A stretch of DNA of 64,000 nucleotides from Oscillospiraceae bacterium (GCA_902792905.1 CADBBH010000001.1:62001-126000); one strand, 5' to 3'; shown: positions 1-8,780, counted from the first letter of the stretch. Numbers and translations: made by a program. Notes: generated by a model not told the origin, from the sequence alone.

Positions 1-787
1 GGGTAAGAGTAACAGTTTCGCCGTTGGCGCATTTAAGAAGTGTGGTTACGATATCGCCCTCATTGAATGCGTAACCGGCGAGGTCATATTCCTCGCCCTT
101 ATTCTTCTTTATCCACTCATTGAGACCTCTTGATTTCGATGCCATTGAAACAAGGGAAATAAATCTGTTGCCTCTGTTAATCGAGAGCACTTTTGAAATC
201 GGGCCAAGCTGATGAGTCGGATAAAGCTCGCCGTTTCTCAGCTGGAAATTAAAGAGCCTTCCGTGCCTGTTCTCTCTGCCGAGTGATATTTCATCGCGCA
301 GATCGTGACGATATCCACCTTCAAGGTGGACTATCTCTCCGAATATTCCCTGCCTGACCATATTATAGATTGCCATTTCAGTTCTGTCATAGCAGCAATT
401 TTCAAGGAGCATGCACATTTTGCCCGTCTCCTCGCTCGCGCGGACCATCTGCCAGCATTCTTCAATACTCGCGGCACCACCGACTTCAATGGCGACGTGT
501 TTTCCCGCACGCATGGAATCAATCGCTATTCTGCCGTGGGTAATCCAGGTGGTGCAGCACATAATCGCGTCAAGATCGGCGCGCTCGATAAGATTTCTGT
601 AATCAAGATATACATCGGGAGTGATTCCTGATTTTTCCTCGACTATTTCTTTTCCGCGGTTTGCGCGATCTTCGTATTTATCACAGACTGCCGGAACAAT
701 CACGCCCTCGCAATTGAGAAGCTCGCCGAGCTGGCCCTGTCCTCTGCCTCCGAGACCTATGAAGCCGATTCTGACTGTATCTTTCAT
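1..787 (-). CDS. Gfo/Idh/MocA-fold protein, GH109-like (partial, runs off left edge)
   Basis: The open frame starts at an ATG (785-787) and runs without a stop to the window edge, so only the first 262 residues are visible. An N-terminal Rossmann motif GFIGLGGRG lies at residues 8-16. Residues 127-134 (LLENCCYD), 161-164 (HDLR) and 188-196 (LYPTHQLGP) are hallmarks of glycoside hydrolase family 109, whose members use bound NAD to cleave alpha-N-acetylgalactosaminides. The usual oxidoreductase EKP motif is replaced by EVGG, which also fits GH109 better than a sugar dehydrogenase. It is the last visible gene of a four-gene minus-strand operon, 15 nt after the membrane protein. There is no signal peptide, so it looks cytoplasmic. 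Family assignment is good; the substrate is inferred. Confidence 0.85.
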   Translation of the reverse strand, partial: MKDTVRIGFIGLGGRGQGQLGELLNCEGVIVPAVCDKYEDRANRGKEIVEEKSGITPDVYLDYRNLIERADLDAIMCCTTWITHGRIAIDSMRAGKHVAIEVGGAASIEECWQMVRASEETGKMCMLLENCCYDRTEMAIYNMVRQGIFGEIVHLEGGYRHDLRDEISLGRENRHGRLFNFQLRNGELYPTHQLGPISKVLSINRGNRFISLVSMASKSRGLNEWIKKNKGEEYDLAGYAFNEGDIVTTLLKCANGETVTLT

Positions 788-802
788 AAGCAATACACCG
801 CC

Positions 803-1336
803 TTACTTAAAATATCTTCTGAAATGCTTTCTCCACTTGAGGTTATAGATATAGACAAGTTTTGATAGCGCAATATCATAGATTATAAATGCAAAAGTAC
901 CCATAGCGAGCAGAATAGGAATTGCCCACTTTCCCCATGTTTCGGTTTCATCTATGGTGACTCCCATGAACTTTATCATAAGGTAATACGATATAACCAT
1001 GGTTGAAAGGAATGACAGAAGTTTGAGCACCCATTCAAGTACTCCGGGACATTTGCTCTCAATCAGGGCCTTGAGTATCGGATAATAGCCGAAAAACGCG
1101 AGATACATCACCGCAACTTCTTTATCGGGGACAAGAAAAATTCCGAGAATTGCTACTGTGACATATATACCGAAAGCCCACCGCTTGTTAATCTCCATCA
1201 CGGCAAAAACCATCATCGCACCCGCCACCGCGGGAAGCGCATAGGTCAGAAACGGAACAACCGCAACAGATATCATCAGAACAAGCGAGAAAGCTGCTAC
1301 TATACCGCCGATGGCACATTTTGAACTCTGTTTCAT
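803..1336 (-). CDS. Multi-pass membrane protein of unknown function (177 aa)
   Basis: The protein has about five to six hydrophobic segments spread over residues 8-165, ends in a basic tail (KWRKHFRRYFK) and has no soluble domain. I do not recognise a defined family. Size and topology resemble small substrate-binding components of ECF-type uptake systems, but no ECF-specific motif is visible, so that is only a possibility. It lies 9 nt after the J-domain gene and 15 nt before the GH109-like gene, so all are probably on one transcript with the DUF5685 gene. The frame and the ribosome binding region (GAGGTGAGCAA before the ATG) make it a real gene. Confidence 0.8.
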   Translation of the reverse strand: MKQSSKCAIGGIVAAFSLVLMISVAVVPFLTYALPAVAGAMMVFAVMEINKRWAFGIYVTVAILGIFLVPDKEVAVMYLAFFGYYPILKALIESKCPGVLEWVLKLLSFLSTMVISYYLMIKFMGVTIDETETWGKWAIPILLAMGTFAFIIYDIALSKLVYIYNLKWRKHFRRYFK

Positions 1337-1345
1337 TTGCTCACC

Positions 1346-1939
1346 TCAGCAACCGGGGATACAGTCGCCGCCCATACACTCACAGCAGCTGTCGAGACAA
1401 AGCAGACCCATACACATACTGCAGACCGAATCATCGCAACCGGAATTGGATGACCTGCTTCTCTGTGCTTTATAACCTCCGCTCTGCTGAGAGATGACAT
1501 TTTCATATGCCTGTCTGTATTTACCGTTCTTGGGATCCATCCCGTGCGCAGTCGCAAACATATTTGCCGCCTGGTCAAGCCAGCCTTTCATCTGAAAGAC
1601 TGTTCCTTTGAGATAATACCACTCTGCGTCGCGCGATGATTCCGGGATACCGTCAAGCAGGATCTGTGCATCCTCGAGACGGTGAGCGTTGATTTTTGCA
1701 ATTATATCATCATAATTATTGACGGTTTTGTAGCCGTATGAATACGATGAAGATGAGCTCTGCCTCTGTCCCGATGAACCGGCATTGAGGATAACGCTGT
1801 CATAAGCCTCATTCAGCTCGTCGAGCTTACTAATCTGATTTTTCTCGCTGTAAATGCGCGCCTTTTCGCGGTAGGCCGCGTTTATCTGCTCTCTTGTCGC
1901 ATTCTGCGGCACTCCGAGCACATCATAAGGATTACTCAC
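1346..1939 (-). CDS. Degenerate J-domain protein with cysteine-rich C-terminus
   Basis: Residues 1-55 read as a DnaJ J-domain (NPYDVLGVPQNAT..., then the helix ending LNEAYD), but the HPD tripeptide that stimulates Hsp70 is absent; the matching place reads ARIYSEKNQ. A Ser/Tyr-rich linker (about 58-70) leads to a TPR-like helical stretch (about 75-150). The last 30 residues hold nine cysteines, including a CC pair, which suggests metal binding or a disulfide-rich tail. Without HPD it is unlikely to be a normal Hsp70 co-chaperone; the J-fold may serve as a docking unit. It follows the DUF5685 gene by 9 nt, a pairing I recall from other clostridia. Confidence 0.85.
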   Translation of the reverse strand: MSNPYDVLGVPQNATREQINAAYREKARIYSEKNQISKLDELNEAYDSVILNAGSSGQRQSSSSSYSYGYKTVNNYDDIIAKINAHRLEDAQILLDGIPESSRDAEWYYLKGTVFQMKGWLDQAANMFATAHGMDPKNGKYRQAYENVISQQSGGYKAQRSRSSNSGCDDSVCSMCMGLLCLDSCCECMGGDCIPGC

Positions 1940-1948
1940 GTTATCACC

Positions 1949-2842
1949 TCATTTCACGATAAATGTTTTATTATCACTGCTTTTGTCTTGATTGTATTTT
2001 CCCAAAACAGTCATTCCCGATTTATCAAGACCGCCGAAAAGAATATTCTCTAGAATCGCTCCAAAACGCCGGAATTCTATTTTATCTTTAACATCAAGCA
2101 GCTGTGCCTGCGTATGATTGAGAAGTTTTCCCGTTCGCTCTGAAAACAGAGCTATTCTATCCGGAGTATCAAGAGGGCCGAATTCTTTAATAAAAGGATT
2201 GAAATTGCCTTTTTTAATGTCGTCCTCATAATCATCAACAGCATCGAGAATATAGATGTATCTGCCGGTCAGATATCCGAGATTATAGATTGCCTGCCGG
2301 TTATTATCGACGCCGTTAGCGAAGATTTTTCCGAGAGCATCAGCGGAAGGGTGAGCCGCTTCGTCTATCCCGCAATCGTTATTTTCTTCGGCTTCTGATT
2401 GCGCCTCAATACTTTCGCTTATTATTGCTTCTACATCGGGGGCCAGGCGCTTTGCCTTTTTATGCATAAGCGAAATCATCGGAAAAGCAAGGGCAGAAAA
2501 GATTTTTTTGAGTATTCCTCTGTCCCCGAGGTTATCCTTAAGCTTATAATAAGCGATAATAATAACACAATGCGCACAGAGATCCAGCTCGCCTCTGCTT
2601 CTGCAGAACGCGCATTTTTTTGCGGGATTCAGCGGGCATCTGCGGCGGTCAAAGACGCAGGACTCCTCTCTCAAAGCGAGGCAAAGAACAGCCGCAAGCG
2701 CAAAATCATAGCTCAGAAGCAAACGGGCAAAGACGGAATAATTCCTGCCCAGCGCGTTGCAGAGTGAGCAGTAAACTGCGCGATACACTTCGTAATCGCC
2801 CATTTTCATATTCGGCTTATCCGCTTTCACATATCCGAGCAT
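1949..2842 (-). CDS. DUF5685 family protein
   Basis: I recognise the N-terminus (LGYVKADKPNM..., then YCSLCNALG) as DUF5685, a family of unknown function found in Clostridia. Cysteine groups lie at about residues 28-31 (CSLC) and 69-93 (CPLN...CAFC...CAHC), so a metal or Fe-S site is possible. The middle region is mostly helical, with an Asp pair (DAVDDYEDD) that recalls polyprenyl-type metal sites, though that is speculation. I chose the ATG at 2842 rather than an upstream in-frame TTG at 2860, because AAAGGA sits 6 nt before this ATG and would be inside the longer frame. It is the first gene of the minus operon and is divergent from the methyltransferase gene. Confidence 0.85.
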   Translation of the reverse strand: MLGYVKADKPNMKMGDYEVYRAVYCSLCNALGRNYSVFARLLLSYDFALAAVLCLALREESCVFDRRRCPLNPAKKCAFCRSRGELDLCAHCVIIIAYYKLKDNLGDRGILKKIFSALAFPMISLMHKKAKRLAPDVEAIISESIEAQSEAEENNDCGIDEAAHPSADALGKIFANGVDNNRQAIYNLGYLTGRYIYILDAVDDYEDDIKKGNFNPFIKEFGPLDTPDRIALFSERTGKLLNHTQAQLLDVKDKIEFRRFGAILENILFGGLDKSGMTVLGKYNQDKSSDNKTFIVK

Positions 2843-2920
2843 AGCATATCCTTTACACAATTAATCATTATGATTATATAATTATATATAATGTAATGGG
2901 TTAACAAAATGTAAATTCTG

Positions 2921-2949
2921 TTGACGGAAAATGAGTTAAATGATATAAT
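2921..2949 (+). promoter_or_regulatory. Promoter of the methyltransferase-hslO pair
   Basis: TTGACG (2921-2926) and TATAAT (2944-2949) are separated by 17 nt, a near-consensus vegetative promoter. It lies 27 nt before the chosen start at 2977. Confidence 0.8.
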
Positions 2950-2976
2950 AACGGCGTTCTGAAAGGATTGAAAACA

Positions 2977-3708
2977 ATGTCTTATAATTCATTTTCCAAG
3001 TATTACGATATACTGATGGCTGATGCCGATTATCCCTCCCGCGCAGAGTATTATCATAAGCTGCTGAGCGATAACGGTGCTTCATCGGGCATCATGCTTG
3101 ATCTCGGCTGCGGCACAGGCTCGATGAGTTTGCTGATGGATTCATTCGGCTATGATGTGATAGGAGTCGACTCAAGCGTTGAAATGCTGAATGTCGCAAG
3201 AGAAAAAGTAACCGGCAAAAGCATTTTGCTGCTCAATCAGCCTATGGAGGAGCTTGACCTTTACGGAACGGTTGACTGCGCAATAAGCGTACTCGACTGC
3301 ATTAACCATCTTGACGGTAAAGAGGCAGTAAAGGAAGCTTTTTCAAAAGTATCTCTTTTTATGAACCCGGGCGGAATCTTCGCTTTTGATGTTAATACCG
3401 TTTATAAACACAGAGAAATACTTGCAGACTCCTGCTTTATCACCGAAACAGATGAAGTTTTCTGCGCGTGGCAGAATTCACTTAACGATGATAACAGCGT
3501 TGATATTACTCTCGATTTCTTTGAGAATAACGGTGAAGTCTATTGCAGAAGCAGCGAGTTTTTCACAGAATACGCTTATGAGATCGGCGAGATAAAAGCA
3601 TTGCTGAAAGAAGAGGGTTTTGATATCATAGGAGTATATGATGATATGAGTTTTGAAAATGTAAAAACTGATAGTGAAAGAGCCGTTTTCGCGGCCAGGA
3701 AGAGGTAA
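2977..3708 (+). CDS. Class I SAM-dependent methyltransferase
   Basis: The SAM-binding motif I (LDLGCGTGSMS) lies at about residues 43-53, followed by the acidic strand end (VIGVDSSVEML) and a motif IV-like stretch (DCAISVLDCINHL). At 243 residues it is a single-domain class I methyltransferase of the small-molecule type (Methyltransf_25/11); the substrate is unknown. The frame can open at a TTG nine bases earlier, but that TTG is directly next to the AAAGG ribosome binding site, so the ATG at 2977 is preferred. It ends 2 nt before hslO and shares its promoter. The same gene order before hslO is familiar from other clostridia, but no functional link is established. Confidence 0.9.
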   Translation: MSYNSFSKYYDILMADADYPSRAEYYHKLLSDNGASSGIMLDLGCGTGSMSLLMDSFGYDVIGVDSSVEMLNVAREKVTGKSILLLNQPMEELDLYGTVDCAISVLDCINHLDGKEAVKEAFSKVSLFMNPGGIFAFDVNTVYKHREILADSCFITETDEVFCAWQNSLNDDNSVDITLDFFENNGEVYCRSSEFFTEYAYEIGEIKALLKEEGFDIIGVYDDMSFENVKTDSERAVFAARKR

Positions 3709-3710
3709 TT

Positions 3711-4589
3711 ATGGGAAAAGCGGTAAGAATGATTTCACAGGACGGCACACTGACCGTCATGGCAATAGATTCAACCGATATAGTCGCATTTGCCGAAAAG
3801 GTTCACAAGACCTCGGCAGTTACCTCCGCGGCGCTCGGAAGATTGCTCACTGCAACGTCGATGATGGGTGCGGTTATGAAAGGAAAGGACGATTCGCTGA
3901 CCGTGAGATTAAACGGCAACGGACCCGCAGGCCCTGTTATCGCGGTTTCGGACAGCGAGGGAAATGTCAGAGGATATATATCCGAGCCGATAGTTGAAAT
4001 ACCTCTCAACAACAAAGGAAAACTCGATGTTGCCGGAGCGGTGGGAACCGACGGCACATTGACGGTTATGATGGATCTGGGGCTTAAGGAGCCATATATC
4101 GGTCAGGTTCCGATAGTCAGCGGAGAGATAGCCGAGGATATTACGGCATATTATGCACAGAGTCAGCAGACTCCGACCGTATGCGCGCTCGGAGTGTTTG
4201 TAAATCCCGATTTATCAATCAGGGCTGCAGGCGGTTTTATGATTCAGCTTCTTCCTACCGCCGATGATGACACAATCACAAAGGTTGAGGAATGCATACA
4301 GGGTATTCCGCCCGTAACCAATATGCTGACCTCCGGTCTTACCCCGGAAAAAATCTGCAGAAGCGTATTGAAATCATTTGATCTCGATCTGCTTGATGAA
4401 TTCAGTCCGGAATACAGATGCGACTGCAGCAGAGAACGTTTTGCTCGCGGAATCGCCTCGCTCGAAACCGGCGAGCTCGAGGAGATGGCTGAGGAGGAAT
4501 TTACAGAAGTTCAATGCCATTTCTGCAACAAGAAATACCGCTTTGCGTCCGCTGAAATAAAGGCGATTCTTGACAGTAAGCGCAAATAA
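3711..4589 (+). CDS. hslO: Redox-regulated chaperone Hsp33
   Basis: At 292 residues it matches Hsp33 throughout. The C-terminal redox switch is intact, with CxC at C237/C239 and CxxC at C269/C272, which bind zinc in the reduced state and form disulfides under oxidative stress to activate holdase activity. The N-terminal holdase domain includes LGRLLTATSMMGAVMK at about residues 43-58. It acts in the cytosol on unfolding proteins during oxidation. It starts 2 nt after the methyltransferase gene and is followed by a strong terminator. Confidence 0.97.
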   Translation: MGKAVRMISQDGTLTVMAIDSTDIVAFAEKVHKTSAVTSAALGRLLTATSMMGAVMKGKDDSLTVRLNGNGPAGPVIAVSDSEGNVRGYISEPIVEIPLNNKGKLDVAGAVGTDGTLTVMMDLGLKEPYIGQVPIVSGEIAEDITAYYAQSQQTPTVCALGVFVNPDLSIRAAGGFMIQLLPTADDDTITKVEECIQGIPPVTNMLTSGLTPEKICRSVLKSFDLDLLDEFSPEYRCDCSRERFARGIASLETGELEEMAEEEFTEVQCHFCNKKYRFASAEIKAILDSKRK

Positions 4590-4593
4590 AAGC

Positions 4594-4632
4594 AATGCCC
4601 GCAGGACAATTTCCTGCGGGCATTTTGTTTTA
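4594..4632. terminator. Rho-independent terminator between convergent genes
   Basis: Inverted repeat ATGCCCGCAGGA (4595-4606) / TCCTGCGGGCAT (4612-4623) forms a 12-bp stem with a 5-nt loop, followed by TTTTGTTTT. It ends the hslO transcript and, being symmetric, may also serve the convergent hydrolase gene. Confidence 0.9.
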
Positions 4633-4656
4633 ATATGTTTTCAGTGGCTGTTCTTT

Positions 4657-5619
4657 TCAGAATTCTATGTATTTTCCGATGAATTCCTTGACCTTTCCCC
4701 AGTAGAGCTCGTTGTCAAAGAAGGCGGAGGCGGTATGAAATGCACCAGGAACGACGAGCATATCCTTATCGGGCGCTCCGCAGGCCTCATAGAGCTCAGG
4801 CATCATGCTGGGCGGAACAAAGGTGTCCGAATCACCGTGAATAAAGAGGGTCGGAGTTTTGGAGTGAACTATTGCTTTGATAGGTGACGCTTCCTTGAAA
4901 TCGAAGTTCCTGCGAAGTTTGGAGATGATGTTACCTGCGGCAAGGACAGGACCTGCCGGCAGGTGGAACATGGGACCTACCTGGCTCGCGTATTCCGCAT
5001 AAGCAGAGGTGAAGCCGCAGTCCTCAACAGCCGCTACTACATTTGAAGGCAGATTCTCGCCTGTTGCCATCATAGTTGTGGCGGCGCCCATTGAAACGCC
5101 GTGAAGAACTATCTTTGCATCTTTATTGAGAGAAACGATATAGTCAATCCAGTCAAGGATAATCAGCTTATCATAGAAGCCCATCGAGGTATAGTTACTC
5201 TTATCGGAGCCGTGCCCGACCATATGGGGCATAATCACATTGAAGTCGTGCTCATAATAAACCTTGGCATAGTGCGCCATACCGCGCGGTCGGGATGAAT
5301 AGCCGTGAATGACTATCGCCCATTTATCGGATTTTTCCTCCTGAAAATAGACCTTTGCGAAGGTGTTTCTCTTTAATCTGTCTGAGGCGAGAACCGTATC
5401 GCCCGCCGCCTTTGCATCATACCATTCCTCTGCCTCGTGACGAAGATCGTTGGTACCCCAGTATTCATTTTCGTTGGAATTCTCAAATGCGCCGTTTCTG
5501 CGGATAAAGTGATTGAGAGGAATATTCAGAACTCCCTCATACATCAGCTCGCCCATAACAAGATAGGCAGCACCTGCGCCGATTGCGGTTTTTGCAAGAA
5601 CTTTCAGCGGTTTTTTCAT
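4657..5619 (-). CDS. Membrane-anchored alpha/beta hydrolase
   Basis: Residues 8-24 form a hydrophobic N-terminal anchor, so the enzyme is probably tethered to the outer face of the membrane. The alpha/beta hydrolase triad is visible: nucleophile elbow GVSMG with Ser176, Asp265 in HGDSDTFVP, and His295 in GAFHT. The oxyanion region is IHGYSSRPRG (about 104-113). It resembles the clostridial S9-like serine esterase/peptidase group (DUF1749/BAAT-like hydrolases); substrate unknown. It starts 4 nt after the HAD gene and is the last gene of the tyrS operon. Confidence 0.9.
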   Translation of the reverse strand: MKKPLKVLAKTAIGAGAAYLVMGELMYEGVLNIPLNHFIRRNGAFENSNENEYWGTNDLRHEAEEWYDAKAAGDTVLASDRLKRNTFAKVYFQEEKSDKWAIVIHGYSSRPRGMAHYAKVYYEHDFNVIMPHMVGHGSDKSNYTSMGFYDKLIILDWIDYIVSLNKDAKIVLHGVSMGAATTMMATGENLPSNVVAAVEDCGFTSAYAEYASQVGPMFHLPAGPVLAAGNIISKLRRNFDFKEASPIKAIVHSKTPTLFIHGDSDTFVPPSMMPELYEACGAPDKDMLVVPGAFHTASAFFDNELYWGKVKEFIGKYIEF

Positions 5620-5623
5620 TTGA

Positions 5624-6397
5624 TTATCCCCTTTTCAATATCAGTTTTTCTATAGCCGAGCCGACACCGCCCTCTTCGTTTGAAAGAGTAACCATATCGG
5701 CATATTTCAGAAGCTCCGGCTGAGCGTTGGCAACGGCTATACCCGTGCCTGCAGCCTGAAGCATTCCAAGATCGTTTCCGCCGTCGCCGAGAGCGATACT
5801 GTTTTCAACCGGAATGCCGAGAATATCAAGAGTCATCAGCATCGAGTGGGATTTATTGTTCCCGGCGCTGACGATGTCATAATACCTGTCAAAAGTGAAA
5901 TAAGTAATCTCTTTGCTGAGTGAATCGAGAAACGCTCTGTCGGTTTCTTTGCTTCCCGCGATAACCTGAATATCGTCATCAGCAGATTTTTCAAGGAATT
6001 CTTCAAAAGAATTCACCGGAATCTCAAGCGGTGCGGGCTTTCTCGGTCTGCCGGGTATCGTATAGCTGCGCTTTTTACCCTCAAAAGCCGCCCAAAGATT
6101 GTCATTATCAAAGTAATAGCATACAAGCTTCAGGCAGATATCCCCGGGCATGAATCGCTCAAATACGGTCTCTTCACCTATGGTAATCATGGTTCCGTTA
6201 CCCGAGAGCACGCCGTCAAATTCAAGCTGCTCAAATATTACGGGCGGTATGTTTCCGAGAGAACGTCCGGTATTTATGAATACTTTATGCCCGAGCCGCC
6301 GTGCTTCGTTAACGGCATTGATATTCCGTTGCGGAATGATATGATCCCTGACGGTCAGGGTATTGTCAATATCCGTGAATACGGCGTAAGGAGTCAT
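5624..6397 (-). CDS. Cof-type HAD phosphatase
   Basis: The nucleophile motif DIDNT (Asp9, Asp11) opens the protein and the Mg-binding motif GDGGNDLGM lies near residues 203-211, with the long C2-type cap between, as in the Cof/YidA-like HAD subfamily IIB. Such enzymes dephosphorylate sugar phosphates or flavin precursors in the cytosol; the substrate cannot be read from sequence. Its ATG abuts the tyrS stop codon (no gap), indicating translational coupling. Confidence 0.93.
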   Translation of the reverse strand: MTPYAVFTDIDNTLTVRDHIIPQRNINAVNEARRLGHKVFINTGRSLGNIPPVIFEQLEFDGVLSGNGTMITIGEETVFERFMPGDICLKLVCYYFDNDNLWAAFEGKKRSYTIPGRPRKPAPLEIPVNSFEEFLEKSADDDIQVIAGSKETDRAFLDSLSKEITYFTFDRYYDIVSAGNNKSHSMLMTLDILGIPVENSIALGDGGNDLGMLQAAGTGIAVANAQPELLKYADMVTLSNEEGGVGSAIEKLILKRG

Positions 6398-7621
6398 TTA
6401 AGCCTCAACCTTATGGAAAATCTTTTTGCCTTTTTTAACTATTATCGGATTCGCCGCGAGCGCCTCTTTGGTATATGAGGTGTAGGTATCGGTGACCTTA
6501 ACATCGTCAACAGATACACCATTTTGCTCGCAGAGCTTTCTGCCCTCGCTTCTGGATTTCGCGATTCCGGTCTTTACGAGAATCGAGAGAATATCAATTT
6601 TGCCGTCTGTGAAATCCTCATCGGCAAGCTTTGTGGAAGGCATATTGTCATTGCTTCCGCCGCCTCCGAAGAGCGCTCTTGCCGCAGTCTGGGCTTTATT
6701 TGCCTCTTCCTCACCGTGAACGAGTTTGGTAAGCTCGAAAGCAAGGATTTCTTTTGCCTCGTTGAGCTTGCTTCCCTCCCACTGAGCCATTTCGTCTATC
6801 TGCTCAAGAGGAAGGAAAGTTAGCATACGGATGCACTTGATAACATCATCGTCGCCGACATTGCGCCAATACTGATAGAAATCATAGGGCGAGGTCTTTT
6901 CGGGATCGAGCCAGACGGCGTTGCCCGCGGTCTTGCCCATCTTCTTGCCCTGAGAGTCGGTAAGAAGGGTAATTGTCATTGCGTGAGCATCCTTGCCGAG
7001 CTTCTTGCGGATAAGCTCGGTGCCGCCGAGCATATTGCTCCACTGATCGTCGCCGCCAAACTGCATATTGCAGCCGTATTCGCGGAAGAGATAGTAGAAA
7101 TCGTAGCTCTGCATTATCATATAGTTGAATTCCAGGAAAGAGAGCCCCTTTTCCATTCTCTGCTTGTAGCACTCGGCTCGCAGCATATTGTTAACCGAGA
7201 AGCATGGGCCTACGTCTCTTAGCATATCAATATAATTAAGATTGAGAAGCCAGTCGGCGTTATTGACCATCTGCGCCTTGCCCTCACCGAATTCGATGAA
7301 TCTTTCCATCTGCTTTTTGAAACATTCGGCGTTGTGGTCGATATCCTCTTTGGTGAGCATTTTTCTCATATCAGTCCTGCCGGAAGGGTCGCCGATCATG
7401 GTAGTTCCGCCGCCGATAAGCGCAACGGGTTTATTGCCCGCCATCTGAAGGCGCTTCATAAGAGTAAGGGCCATAAAATGACCGGCTGTCAGCGAATCTG
7501 CCGTGCAGTCAAAACCGATATAGAACTTCGCCTGACCGCTGTTTACCATTTTTCTGATTTCTTCCTCATTGGTAACCTGAGCGATAAGACCTCTCGCCTT
7601 TAATTCTTCATAAATCTGCAT
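6398..7621 (-). CDS. tyrS: Tyrosyl-tRNA synthetase
   Basis: This class I synthetase charges tRNA-Tyr. The tyrosine pocket strand FYIGFDCTADSL starts at about residue 33; the HIGH-equivalent reads TAGHF and the KMSKS loop reads KKMGKT. An S4-like RNA-binding domain fills the last 65 residues or so. At 407 residues it has the normal length for bacterial TyrRS. The 151-nt gap to the divergent gene is too short for a T-box and shows no T-box sequence, in contrast to thrS in this window. It heads an operon with the HAD and hydrolase genes. Confidence 0.97.
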   Translation of the reverse strand: MQIYEELKARGLIAQVTNEEEIRKMVNSGQAKFYIGFDCTADSLTAGHFMALTLMKRLQMAGNKPVALIGGGTTMIGDPSGRTDMRKMLTKEDIDHNAECFKKQMERFIEFGEGKAQMVNNADWLLNLNYIDMLRDVGPCFSVNNMLRAECYKQRMEKGLSFLEFNYMIMQSYDFYYLFREYGCNMQFGGDDQWSNMLGGTELIRKKLGKDAHAMTITLLTDSQGKKMGKTAGNAVWLDPEKTSPYDFYQYWRNVGDDDVIKCIRMLTFLPLEQIDEMAQWEGSKLNEAKEILAFELTKLVHGEEEANKAQTAARALFGGGGSNDNMPSTKLADEDFTDGKIDILSILVKTGIAKSRSEGRKLCEQNGVSVDDVKVTDTYTSYTKEALAANPIIVKKGKKIFHKVEA

Positions 7622-7660
7622 AGTAATCTCATCTTTCTGTAAACTTTTATTAACTATATT

Positions 7661-7689
7661 ATTTTAATATGACGATAATAATTTGTCAA
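7661..7689 (-). promoter_or_regulatory. tyrS operon promoter
   Basis: Read on the minus strand: TTGACA (7684-7689), 17-nt spacer, TAAAAT (7661-7666). The tyrS ATG begins 40 nt downstream. Confidence 0.8.
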
Positions 7690-7713
7690 GTTAAATGTAC
7701 CTTCAAATTTGAG

Positions 7714-7742
7714 TTTACAAAGCGTGTTTCAGATGCTATAAT
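7714..7742 (+). promoter_or_regulatory. Promoter of metallophosphoesterase gene
   Basis: TTTACA (7714-7719), 17-nt spacer, TATAAT (7737-7742); the ATG at 7773 has AAAGGAG just ahead. It is back to back with the tyrS promoter. Confidence 0.75.
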
Positions 7743-7772
7743 ATTTTCAGTTATGAACAAAGGAGAATAAAA

Positions 7773-8732
7773 ATGAATTCATTTCTTGTTCCTGTTTTCA
7801 AAAAGATTTTTCTGCTGATTTTTTCAGCCTATCTTTCAATCACGGGCACGGCGCTTATTAGCCCTTCAACGGAAACTCCCATAACTCCTTCGGGCAACGC
7901 AAATCTCGTATTCGCGGCGATTGCAGACCCGCAGGTGAGCAACTATCTGCCCGAGAGATACAATTATTTTCAGGCAAGCGCAAAAGACCTTCAGAATGCC
8001 GAGGGACTTGACGCTCTTATCAACGCCGGAGATGTTGCCGAAAACGGGCTTGCGATGGAATATTCGCTCGTCATTGACGGACTTATGGGGATGAAGGTCC
8101 GTCACATTGCCTGCGAGGGAAATCATGATATACGCCTTAGAGTCTATGAGCAGAGTCTCGCGAGATTCGGCGAATTTGTCAACACTCTCAACGGCGACAG
8201 CGACTACACCTGTTTCCATTACAGTGAGGAAATAAACGGATATAAATTCATCGTTCTCGGCTCCGACAGAACCGAATTCGAAGAAAATTATCTAAGCCCT
8301 GAGCAGCTTGAATGGCTCGATAAGGAACTCGCTTCGGTTGAAGACGGGATGCCGAGATTCGTGCTTGTTCATCAGCCGCTCAAGAATACGAACGGCCTGC
8401 CAAAGGTCTGGAACAGCCCGATTGACTCCGCCGGCTCAATAGGTCCGCAAAGCGATGAACTCAAGGCAATTCTCGATAAATACAGCAATGTTTTTCTGCT
8501 GACAGGTCACGAACACACGGGTTTCGGGGAATACACCTACGAAAAGGTCGGCGAAAACATTCACTCGGTCAATATCCCCTCCCTCTGTGTCAATAACAAG
8601 GACGGCAGGAACAACGACCACGGTCTCGCTTTTATAGTTGAAGTCTATGACGGGAACGTGCTTTTCCGCGCACGCGATCTCTGTAAAGGCGAATGGCTGC
8701 CGGAATTCAATCTGGATATTGAACTTATGTAA
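7773..8732 (+). CDS. Exported calcineurin-like metallophosphoesterase
   Basis: Residues 1-30 look like a signal peptide or anchor (hydrophobic from about 11 to 28). The metallophosphoesterase metal ligands are present in order: ADPQVS (D of motif I), NAGDVAENG (motif II), CEGNHDIR (motif III) and GHEHTG (last motif). The family hydrolyses phosphomono- or diesters with a two-metal centre; extracytoplasmic members often act on nucleotides or wall polymers. Substrate unknown. The neighbouring glycerophosphodiesterase suggests a shared theme of phosphate-ester scavenging, but each gene has its own promoter. Confidence 0.88.
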   Translation: MNSFLVPVFKKIFLLIFSAYLSITGTALISPSTETPITPSGNANLVFAAIADPQVSNYLPERYNYFQASAKDLQNAEGLDALINAGDVAENGLAMEYSLVIDGLMGMKVRHIACEGNHDIRLRVYEQSLARFGEFVNTLNGDSDYTCFHYSEEINGYKFIVLGSDRTEFEENYLSPEQLEWLDKELASVEDGMPRFVLVHQPLKNTNGLPKVWNSPIDSAGSIGPQSDELKAILDKYSNVFLLTGHEHTGFGEYTYEKVGENIHSVNIPSLCVNNKDGRNNDHGLAFIVEVYDGNVLFRARDLCKGEWLPEFNLDIELM

Positions 8733-8751
8733 AAACGCTGATAAATAATAA

Positions 8752-8780
8752 TTGAATTTTAAGTGCAGTTATGCTACAAT
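8752..8780 (+). promoter_or_regulatory. Promoter of glycerophosphodiesterase gene
   Basis: TTGAAT (8752-8757), 17-nt spacer, TACAAT (8775-8780), 20 nt before the ATG at 8801. Confidence 0.7.

Noticed and set aside
7622-7772. Possible T-box before tyrS
   Set aside because: No T-box core or terminator is present and the space is filled by two back-to-back promoters.
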